The notes under the pieces are model-generated. The model ran no database searches. It was not told where the DNA came from and worked only from the letters and a program-made list of their open reading frames with translations. A stretch of DNA of 50,223 nucleotides. It comes from CAYZJV01 sp049310885. Its GTDB lineage: Bacteria; Spirochaetota; Spirochaetia; Sphaerochaetales; Sphaerochaetaceae. This document shows, piece after piece, positions 1 to 6,465 of the stretch. The stretch lies in assembly GCF_049310885.1 (NCBI RefSeq), contig NZ_JBMDYO010000011.1, forward strand, positions 1 to 50,223, read 5' to 3'. The number at the start of each line of letters is the position of its first letter. Positions within the stretch are counted from its first letter, which is position 1. The position numbers and the translations under genes are program-made.

Positions 1-77
1 CTTCTTCCTCAAGCTCATGGCTGCTTCCAGGAGACCCTACTACAAGCCTCGTTCCCCCAGATTTTTGCACTGAGCCC
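1..77. repeat. Left copy of 77 bp inverted terminal repeat
   Basis: These 77 bases are the exact reverse complement of 50147-50223. Identity stops abruptly at 77/78, where the interior flanks of the two copies differ. The element therefore begins here and continues outside the window. Reading outward on the minus strand, one frame gives a short peptide ending in SWKQP and a stop, as if it were the 3' end of a gene. A mobile-element edge is plausible but unproven. Confidence 0.9.
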
Positions 78-151
78 AAAAGACACTCAACGAACGACGC
101 CATCTTGCTCTCACGCAAGCAATCACATCCTTGGATGCTAGGATATGAAAA

Positions 152-194
152 GAGGGAGCCTTATCCGTACTGTGTACAGATTCGACTCCCTTTC
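152..194 (-). terminator. Possible terminator after tRNA-Asn
   Basis: On the minus strand, AGGGAG and CTCCCT arms enclose a loop of about 30 nt that contains the small palindrome CTGTGTACAG. A CTTTTC tract follows. It lies 6 nt beyond the 3' end of tRNA-Asn. The rest of 78-199 shows no gene. Confidence 0.4.
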
Positions 195-199
195 TTTTG

Positions 200-272
200 C
201 TCCCCCGGACGGACTTGAACCGCCGACAGGGTGGTTAACAGCCACCTGCTCTACCAACTGAGCTACAGGGGA
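200..272 (-). tRNA. tRNA-Asn (anticodon GTT)
   Basis: The 73 nt minus-strand sequence folds as a cloverleaf. The 7 bp acceptor stem pairs TCCCCTG with CGGGGGA, the D arm contains AGCTCAGTTGGTAGAGC, the anticodon loop is CTGTTAA, and the T loop is GGTTCAAGT. The discriminator base is G. CCA is not encoded, so a CCA-adding enzyme is needed. Confidence 0.96.
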
Positions 273-348
273 ATGTACCACACAAAATCGTGCGAACAAT
301 GGGTAATCTACCGGATTCCACCATTCATGTCAATATGTTATTTTAGGT

Positions 349-1332
349 TCATCCTATTTTCCTGGCATTGGCTTCGTAGACGCGCCATGTAGATGCTATG
401 ATCGAGTCTACATCACTTTTGGTTGCACGCCATCCAAGGGTCTGTTTCGCATAGGCAGATGAAGCGACCAGTTTCGCTGGATCTCCAGGTCTTCTGGCCA
501 CAATCTCTTCAGGTATCTCCCTACCGGTAATCTTTCTTGCGGAATCGAGAATCTGCCTTACGCTGAGACCATGCTCGCTACCTAAGTTCACCACCAATGA
601 ATCATTTCCCTCTTGGAGATGTTGTGCAGCTTGGACATGTGCGACAGCCAGATCGGTCACATGAACATAATCGCGCACACCGGTTCCATCCTCGGTAGGG
701 TAGTCGTCACCAAAGATTTCTATTTTTTCTCGTAAACCGCTGGCAACTTCCATGACTACAGGTATGAGGTTTGCAGGATTACGCTCCAGGCCAGTCATAC
801 GTCCGTTTTCATCATACCCAGCGGCATTGAAATAGCGCAACGATACATATTTGAGCCCCTTCAATCGGGCAAACCATGCAAGGTTCTCTTCAATTGCCAG
901 CTTGGTGTATCCGTAATAGTTTTCCGGTCTTGTAGGGTGCTGTTCATCGATAGGAAGATATTCAGGCTCACCATAGACCGCTGCTGAGGATGAAAGGATG
1001 AACTTTTCCACTCCATGTGCGATGCAGGCCTGTATGAGATTCAGCGATCCGCTGATATTGTTTCGCGCATATTTTGCAGGATCGAGCATGGATTCGCCAG
1101 CGGCCTTGAATGCTGCGAGGTGGACTACTACATCCCATCCTTGGGCAAGTGTTTCTGAGAGTATTTTTTGGTCCATGATGCTTCCTTCAAAAAGAAGGGA
1201 AGTCGGAGCCACATTCGTACGAAGACCACTCGAGAAATCATCCAAAATACCGACGGTGTCACCACGATCGGCAAATGCCAAAGCTACATGCGTACCAATA
1301 TATCCAGCTCCGCCGCACAGCAGTACTCTCAT
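349..1332 (-). CDS. galE: UDP-glucose 4-epimerase
   Basis: This enzyme interconverts UDP-glucose and UDP-galactose in the cytoplasm, serving the Leloir pathway and supplying galactosyl residues for surface polymers. The 327-residue protein is an extended SDR of normal family length. The NAD-binding glycine motif GGAGYIG is at residues 7-13, a serine cluster is at 114-116, and the catalytic YxxxK is at Tyr140/Lys144. The FSSG segment after the second strand is also typical. It lies 35 bp downstream of a phosphohexomutase on the same strand, so the two probably supply sugar nucleotides together. Other NDP-sugar 4-epimerases are hard to exclude by motif alone, but the overall pattern fits GalE. 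Confidence 0.93.
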   Translation of the reverse strand: MRVLLCGGAGYIGTHVALAFADRGDTVGILDDFSSGLRTNVAPTSLLFEGSIMDQKILSETLAQGWDVVVHLAAFKAAGESMLDPAKYARNNISGSLNLIQACIAHGVEKFILSSSAAVYGEPEYLPIDEQHPTRPENYYGYTKLAIEENLAWFARLKGLKYVSLRYFNAAGYDENGRMTGLERNPANLIPVVMEVASGLREKIEIFGDDYPTEDGTGVRDYVHVTDLAVAHVQAAQHLQEGNDSLVVNLGSEHGLSVRQILDSARKITGREIPEEIVARRPGDPAKLVASSAYAKQTLGWRATKSDVDSIIASTWRVYEANARKIG

Positions 1333-1367
1333 CCAAAATCTCCTTATGTCAGTTTTATAGTGACCGG

Positions 1368-2705
1368 TCAGGTAAAACTTTTAATTATTGCCGATATCTC
1401 TTTGACCTTTTCGTCCAACATTTCTTGGGTCTTTGCCTCAGCTACCAAGCGCAGATAGGGTTCGGTATTGGACTTACGGACATTGAACCACCAATTGGGG
1501 TACTCGATTCTGTATCCATCGAAGTCAAGAACCAAAATGGGTTTCTGCTCCACTGCGTATTTCTGGTATAGGGCTGCCATTGCTTCATCTTTCTGTTCCA
1601 ATTTGAAGTTGCGTTCTCCGCTATTCGCATAGGTGACAATCGTATCGATCAGAGATGAGAATGTTTTACCTTCGGCATGGAGTTTGGCGACAACCTGTAA
1701 GACGATCAATGCCGCCAACATGCCCGAATCGCAGTTATTGAAATCGCGGAAATAGTAGTGGCCGGCGAGTTCTCCTCCAAAAACACCATCGATTTCCCTA
1801 AGTTTTACCTTCGCATATGCATGCCCGACCTTCCATGTGGTTACACGACCACCAAGTTTCTCAAGGTATTCTGTCGTTGATCGGCTTGTTCTGATGTCCT
1901 GAAGAACGTTGCCCTTTTGTTTGGAGAGATAATATTCTCCGATCACTGCTGTAATATAATCGGGCTGAATGAAACGACCTTTTTCATCTATGAACATGAC
2001 CCTGTCGGCATCACCGTCGAAAATGATTCCCAGATCACTCGAATTCTTGAGTACGGCAGCCTTGATATCCTTACAATTCTCCTCTTCGAGCGGGTTAGGC
2101 TCGTGGGCTGGGAACGTACCGTCAAAATGGTCATACAGGTAATGATGGTCAGGTCCGAGGAGATCTTTCGTGAGAAGATTCGCCATACCATGGGAGAGGT
2201 CTAAGCTGATATTGAGCCCCTCCAGTTTTGGCGTATAAGGGCGGAGGAAAGCGAGATACGCATCCTTGACCGGTTTCTCGATTACTTTTCCCCGGTTTTC
2301 GACTGGCTTGACTTCTCCTTCGAGAACCATTTTTTCCAAATCGCGTAAGCCGGAATTCTCTCCAACGGGAAGAGCTCCTTTTCGGGAAATCTTCAGCCCG
2401 TTATAGATGGCGGGGTTATGGCTCGCAGTAATCTGAACCGATGCACCAGCATCCAAATGGACTGTCGCGAAGTAGACCATGGGTGTGGTTGCATGACCGA
2501 TATTCCAAACATCGGCACCACTGTCGTTAATTCCACGGCAGAGGTATTCGAAGATCTCATCGCTGGTGGAACGGACATCCCTACCAACCACGACATGATC
2601 TGATTCGAGAAGGGTGGGAAGAAAATATCCGACCTTGTATACAAGATGTTTGTCAAAGTCTTTGTTGTAGATGCCACGGATATCATACGCCTTGAATGCG
2701 CCCAT
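1368..2705 (-). CDS. Phosphomannomutase/phosphoglucomutase
   Basis: This alpha-D-phosphohexomutase moves phosphate between C6 and C1 of glucose or mannose and so feeds sugar-nucleotide synthesis. The 445-residue protein begins with the family signature FKAYDIRGIYN. The phosphoserine loop TASHNP has Ser95, the metal-binding loop is DGDADR, and the C-terminal phosphate-binding segment contains RKSNTEPYLRL. I chose the ATG at 2705 because AAGGAGG lies 6-7 nt before it; an in-frame start at 2726 would place that site inside the gene. The start overlaps the upstream 161-residue gene by 23 bp, which suggests coupling. The sequence does not settle preference for glucose or mannose (ManB/AlgC/PgmB types). 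Confidence 0.9.
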   Translation of the reverse strand: MGAFKAYDIRGIYNKDFDKHLVYKVGYFLPTLLESDHVVVGRDVRSTSDEIFEYLCRGINDSGADVWNIGHATTPMVYFATVHLDAGASVQITASHNPAIYNGLKISRKGALPVGENSGLRDLEKMVLEGEVKPVENRGKVIEKPVKDAYLAFLRPYTPKLEGLNISLDLSHGMANLLTKDLLGPDHHYLYDHFDGTFPAHEPNPLEEENCKDIKAAVLKNSSDLGIIFDGDADRVMFIDEKGRFIQPDYITAVIGEYYLSKQKGNVLQDIRTSRSTTEYLEKLGGRVTTWKVGHAYAKVKLREIDGVFGGELAGHYYFRDFNNCDSGMLAALIVLQVVAKLHAEGKTFSSLIDTIVTYANSGERNFKLEQKDEAMAALYQKYAVEQKPILVLDFDGYRIEYPNWWFNVRKSNTEPYLRLVAEAKTQEMLDEKVKEISAIIKSFT

Positions 2706-3168
2706 CTGAGTCCTCCTTGACTGCATTGATGAATTCTTTTTGATTGATGAGTTCGAAGAAATAGGTAGGTCCGTCCTTAATCACTACACGTGTTACTAGG
2801 GGGCTGAAAATCTTCTGAATCCCTCCGGCCGGAGGGATATTGGCTTGCATCCGGTTTCCTTGGGCACAAGCTTGGGCATTAGCCTTTGTTACTGTGGTGA
2901 TACTCTCTATGGCATCAGCAGTGAAGGATCCCTCCATCTTCACATAAGGAGGAGTATTTTTCCTTGGTTTGATCGAGAATCCGAACATAGATGGTTTGCG
3001 TTCGAAATCCTCAAAGTGGAAGACTCCGTCAATCTCATAGATGAAGACCCCGAAATCCCTGATTTTACCTTCATCCGAAGCAAACCACGTGCTATAAGTA
3101 CGATATCCCACAGGACCACCGAAGCGGCTTTCGAGATTTTCGATGAATTGTTTCGCATCATCTTCCAT
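2683..3168 (-). CDS. Conserved-looking protein of unknown function, coupled to phosphohexomutase
   Basis: I do not recognise this 161-residue protein. It has no signal peptide or membrane segment and looks like a soluble, mixed alpha/beta cytoplasmic protein. It is rich in aromatic residues near the N-terminus (RTYSTWFASDEGKIRDFGVF). A GAGGAT site precedes the ATG at 3168 by about 5 nt. Its end overlaps the phosphohexomutase start by 23 bp, so the two are almost certainly translated from one message. The divergent rRNA methyltransferase starts only 51 bp away. The close coupling suggests a linked role, but no function can be assigned from sequence. Confidence 0.75.
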   Translation of the reverse strand: MEDDAKQFIENLESRFGGPVGYRTYSTWFASDEGKIRDFGVFIYEIDGVFHFEDFERKPSMFGFSIKPRKNTPPYVKMEGSFTADAIESITTVTKANAQACAQGNRMQANIPPAGGIQKIFSPLVTRVVIKDGPTYFFELINQKEFINAVKEDSDGRIQGV

Positions 3169-3219
3169 TGGCTATCCTCTTGTCTATCTTTTTTTTACTT
3201 TATCATATATACTCCGGCG

Positions 3220-5367
3220 ATGAAAGGCAATCAGAAGGTAATGGACGAATACGTAGCGAAGGATTTTGGTAAATTATTGAAGCGCAACGCGCTGCAGATG
3301 AGACGTTTGATGCTCACAGATGGGACGGACGTCATGCGCGTGTACGATCGTAATTTGGCCGAGCTTCCGATTGCTGTCGACCTCTATGGTACGTATGCCC
3401 GAATAACCGATTATAGTGATCGGGAGATCGAAGGTGACCAGCTAGTCGAAATTTGTGATATAACCTCCCGGATGTTATATATTGAACCCTCCCATGTGGT
3501 TTACCACCAAAGGGCTAAGAGACAAGGCAAAGAGCAGCACGAAATCCAACAGGATCAGTCTCTGCTAGTGACCGTTAAGGAGAACGGACTGCATTTTAAT
3601 GTGGACCTGACCAAACGGATCGATACCGGTTTGTTTCTTGACCAGATGGTAGCACGCAGGGCGTTGCGCGATGTAAGCAAAGGGATGGATGTTTTGAACC
3701 TGTTTTCGTATACCGGTTCATTTAGTGTCTATGCTGCCGCTGGTGGTGCCAAGAGTGTCACTTCGGTAGATTTGTCTTCAACATACACACAATGGTGTGA
3801 ACAGAATCTGGCCGCGAACGGATTTTCAGGGGGTGCGTATCCCTGTGTTTCCCAAGATGCTGCAGAGTATATAAGGAAAGCTGCGAAAGAACGACGGAAG
3901 TTCGATATTATTGTTTTCGACCCGCCGAGTTTTTCCAACAGCAGGAAAATGGAGCATGACTTCGATGTACGACGTGATTACATCTACTTCATCGGACTCC
4001 TAAACGGAATATTGGTTAACGGTGGAAAGTTGTTGTTTTCCACGAATCTCGGTGGCTTCCGATTCGAAAAACGGAAGATCCACGGGTATGATGTGCGAGA
4101 GGTCACCAGGGATATCGCGGCCCCCGGGTTCTCCGCAAAGAAGAGTTCTCTAAGGAGTTGGATTTTGGAGAAGAAAGAAGAAGTACAGATGCCTCTGGAG
4201 GAAGAGGTGCAGAAGGTAGTCCCCGCCGAAGAGGTGGTAGAGGCTGCTGTGGAGGCTGTAGAGCCATTAGTCGATTTGCAGAACGAAGAAGAAGTTGTTG
4301 CTGAAGAATTCCAAGCTGATGAAGAAGATGATATGTTCGTCATTGATTGGGATGGAGCTGAAGAAGAAACTCCCTCGGATACCAAGAAAAATGCGAAGCA
4401 AAGACGATATGAACGCCGACATCCTGGAGAGACGGCAGGTCCGGTAACTCCCGTTGAAGAGCGGGAAACTGAGAATGATCGTCCACAAAGGGATGATGAT
4501 TCAAGAGGCTATAATCGTCCCCGTAGGGATGATCGCCCACGACGGGATAGTCGATCCCGTGATGGTGGGCGTGATAGAGGTCCTCGGAGATTTGACAATG
4601 ATCGACCTCGAGGAGATCGCCCATTCGACAGGGATCGACCACCTCGTAGATTTGATAATGATCGGCCTCGAGGAGATCGCCCGTTCGACAGGGATCGACC
4701 ACCACGAAGGTTTGATAATGATCGGCCTCGAGGAGATCGCCCGTTCGACAGGGATCGGCCACCACGAAGGTTCGACAATGATCGGCCTCGAGGAGATCGC
4801 CCGTTCGACAGGGATCGACCACCACGAAGGTTCGACAACGATCGGCCTCGAGGAGATCGCCCATTCGATAGGGATCGACCACCACGAAGGTTCGACAATG
4901 ATCGGCCACGCGATGACCGCCCATTCGACAGGGATCGACCACCACGAAGGTTCGACAATGATCGGCCACGCGATGACCGCCCATTCGATAGGGATCGACC
5001 ACCACGAAGGTTCGACAATGATCGTCCTCGAGGAGACCGCCCGTTCGATAGGGATCGACCACCACGAAGGTTCGACAATGATCGTCCTCGAGGAGATCGC
5101 CCATTCGATAGAGATCGACCACCACGAAGGTTTGACAACGATCGGCCACGGGGAGATCGTCCGTTCGACAGGGATCGACCACCACGAAGGTTCGACAATG
5201 ATCGGCCACGGGGAGATCGAAGTTTCGATCGTGACGATAGATCCCAGAAAAGTGGACCAAAGCCTTATGGGTATGACCGGTTCAAACCGACCCGAACAAG
5301 GGGAGGGGATCAGGAGACATTTTTCCGCCTCGATGAGGACAAGAAAGATCGCAAGAGAGAAGACTGA
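3220..5367 (+). CDS. RlmK-like 23S rRNA methyltransferase with 11-copy Arg/Asp-rich tail
   Basis: Residues 1 to about 325 match the RlmK (m7G2069) half of E. coli RlmKL. There is an RNA-binding N-terminal region (KRNALQMRR, RVYDRNLAELPIAVDLY). SAM motif I, LNLFSYTGSFSVYAA, is at about 159-173 and the catalytic DPPSFSN is at 234-240. The RlmL half is absent. Residues about 326-400 form an acidic Glu/Val linker. Residues 455-674 are eleven 20-residue repeats built on RRFDNDRPRGDRPFDRD, and a short basic end follows. I start at ATG 3220; the in-frame ATG at 3241 is also possible, and neither has a strong Shine-Dalgarno. The extra reading frame back to 2845 overlaps the divergent gene and is ignored. 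The tail is probably disordered and RNA-binding, by analogy with RGG-type tails; this is inference. Confidence 0.85.
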   Translation: MKGNQKVMDEYVAKDFGKLLKRNALQMRRLMLTDGTDVMRVYDRNLAELPIAVDLYGTYARITDYSDREIEGDQLVEICDITSRMLYIEPSHVVYHQRAKRQGKEQHEIQQDQSLLVTVKENGLHFNVDLTKRIDTGLFLDQMVARRALRDVSKGMDVLNLFSYTGSFSVYAAAGGAKSVTSVDLSSTYTQWCEQNLAANGFSGGAYPCVSQDAAEYIRKAAKERRKFDIIVFDPPSFSNSRKMEHDFDVRRDYIYFIGLLNGILVNGGKLLFSTNLGGFRFEKRKIHGYDVREVTRDIAAPGFSAKKSSLRSWILEKKEEVQMPLEEEVQKVVPAEEVVEAAVEAVEPLVDLQNEEEVVAEEFQADEEDDMFVIDWDGAEEETPSDTKKNAKQRRYERRHPGETAGPVTPVEERETENDRPQRDDDSRGYNRPRRDDRPRRDSRSRDGGRDRGPRRFDNDRPRGDRPFDRDRPPRRFDNDRPRGDRPFDRDRPPRRFDNDRPRGDRPFDRDRPPRRFDNDRPRGDRPFDRDRPPRRFDNDRPRGDRPFDRDRPPRRFDNDRPRDDRPFDRDRPPRRFDNDRPRDDRPFDRDRPPRRFDNDRPRGDRPFDRDRPPRRFDNDRPRGDRPFDRDRPPRRFDNDRPRGDRPFDRDRPPRRFDNDRPRGDRSFDRDDRSQKSGPKPYGYDRFKPTRTRGGDQETFFRLDEDKKDRKRED
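4582..5241 (+). repeat. Eleven tandem 60 bp coding repeats
   Basis: Eleven in-frame 60 bp units encode the 20-residue period PRRFDNDRPRGDRPFDRDRP. Units 6 and 7 read RDD instead of RGD, and the last unit degenerates to SFDRDDR. Differences between units are mostly synonymous (for example CGACCT/CGGCCT/CGGCCA for Arg-Pro), so the peptide is conserved more tightly than the DNA. Copy number is likely to vary by slippage. Confidence 0.97.
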
Positions 5368-5386
5368 TCGTAGCATATGATAGTTT

Positions 5387-5412
5387 GAGGCCGCCCGTTA
5401 CAAGGCGGCCTC
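5387..5412 (+). terminator. Terminator after the methyltransferase gene
   Basis: A perfect 9 bp stem, GAGGCCGCC/GGCGGCCTC, with an 8 nt loop begins 20 bp after the stop codon. The T tract that follows (ATCCATTT) is weak. Confidence 0.7.
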
Positions 5413-5460
5413 ATCCATTTAGTGATGTAATTTCGTTATATCAGGTGGTATGGGAGACGA

Positions 5461-6294
5461 TTACGGTACAAATACGAAACTACCACCCCATGCTCCGTAT
5501 GCCTCGCTAGTAACACCATTTCGCGTTGACCCATCGTAGGCATCCAAACCTTCTCGTATCTCAATGGTGACTCGGCCTCCCTCTCGGAAAGTTATCAATC
5601 CTGCATGGACCGCGGCAGTGCCAATCGAAGAGTCATCTGTATATGTTCCACTTCCCCATAGAGATCCAGGCGATCCATTTGGTGGAAGCTCCAACGTGTA
5701 TTTTCCTCCGAGATTATCGGACCATTCGGTCGCATTGGTGCTCCAATCGGTATCAGCAATGAAAATCCCACTCGGTGTGGTTTTTTTTGGAGCAGTGGTG
5801 AGCTTCACCACATTTCCCTCACCGTCGATGAAGACGAAACTGCCACCCCAGGCATCATAGGATTGGGTTGTGACTCCGAATGCCGTCGATCCATCGTAGC
5901 TATCCAATCCATCGCGGATTTCAACCGTTACCGAACCTCCAGAACTAAATGTGATAAGCCCCATATGGACAGCTGCAGTTCCGATAGAGGAGTCATCAGT
6001 ATAGATGCCACTTCCCCATACTGGTCCTGGTGAACCACCAGATGGGAGTGTGATGGTTATCCGTTTGCCAATTTGCCCTGACCATGCGGTGGCGGTTGTT
6101 CCCCAATCGATTTTTTCCGCCTCCGTAGCTGCTGCTGGAGAGTCCATGGGCGCAGGTTCGGTGACAGGTTCTTCTTCCTCCTGCACTTCATACGGTGATG
6201 CTCCTACCTCCTCCAGTATCATGCAAGAAGAGAGGAAAATGAAAACCAGTGCCAAGATAACGGTAAAAATGGGAACGATTGTACGCTTATCCAT
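5461..6294 (-). CDS. Lipoprotein with two tandem LCCL domains
   Basis: The 277-residue protein starts with a lipoprotein signal; the lipobox LSSC puts the lipidated Cys at residue 24. A short acidic linker rich in Glu and Pro follows. Then come two LCCL domains at about 64-155 and 183-277. Both contain the hallmark YTDDSSIGTAAVH and a C-terminal YxAWGGSFVF. In animal LCCL domains (cochlin, Limulus factor C) the SSI is followed by Cys; here Gly replaces it and neither domain has any cysteine. ATG 6294 is chosen because GGAAGG sits 7 nt upstream; ATG 6300 would be only 1 nt from it. It is divergent from a protease-like lipoprotein and probably sits on the cell surface or in the periplasm. The ligand is unknown; carbohydrate or lipid binding is a guess. 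Confidence 0.88.
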   Translation of the reverse strand: MDKRTIVPIFTVILALVFIFLSSCMILEEVGASPYEVQEEEEPVTEPAPMDSPAAATEAEKIDWGTTATAWSGQIGKRITITLPSGGSPGPVWGSGIYTDDSSIGTAAVHMGLITFSSGGSVTVEIRDGLDSYDGSTAFGVTTQSYDAWGGSFVFIDGEGNVVKLTTAPKKTTPSGIFIADTDWSTNATEWSDNLGGKYTLELPPNGSPGSLWGSGTYTDDSSIGTAAVHAGLITFREGGRVTIEIREGLDAYDGSTRNGVTSEAYGAWGGSFVFVP

Positions 6295-6363
6295 GTCCAT
6301 ACCTTCCTTGTTTCATGCAACCGGTCTTTTATGGTTGATGATCCTCAATTATTTCACAATATA

Positions 6364-6408
6364 ATGTTATAAACAACAAAAAAATAAGGAATAGAATTGT
6401 TATAACAT
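6364..6408. promoter_or_regulatory. Paired TGTTATAA(A)CA palindromes between divergent lipoprotein genes
   Basis: ATGTTATAA at 6364-6372 is exactly inverted as TTATAACAT at 6400-6408. The right copy sits within the perfect palindrome TGTTATAACA and the left copy is a one-base-longer variant. The sites lie between the divergent LCCL and papain-like lipoprotein genes, 20 bp upstream of the latter's predicted -35. They could bind a shared regulator; the region is AT-rich, so chance is possible. Confidence 0.4.
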
Positions 6409-6427
6409 GGCGATATAAGGAATTTTA

Positions 6428-6456
6428 TTGCAGGACGTATTTTCCTCTGATAAGAT
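6428..6456 (+). promoter_or_regulatory. Predicted sigma70 promoter of the papain-like lipoprotein gene
   Basis: TTGCAG, 17 bp, then TAAGAT. The -10 ends 9 nt before ATG 6466 and no Shine-Dalgarno is present, so the mRNA would be nearly leaderless. Confidence 0.5.
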
Positions 6457-6465
6457 TTCTCCCAT

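Noticed and set aside
2845..3219. N-terminal extension of the methyltransferase reading frame
   Set aside because: It overlaps the divergent 161-residue gene and encodes no part of the RlmK fold.
4582..5241. Regular 60 bp repeats as a CRISPR array
   Set aside because: There are no variable spacers; the repeats are contiguous, in frame and coding, and no cas genes are present.
4340..5376. Long antisense and alternate-frame ORFs of 229-308 codons over the repeat region
   Set aside because: They are side effects of a 60 bp period, which is a multiple of three and keeps all frames open. They lack start signals and give low-complexity proteins; the RlmK frame is continuous with a real domain.
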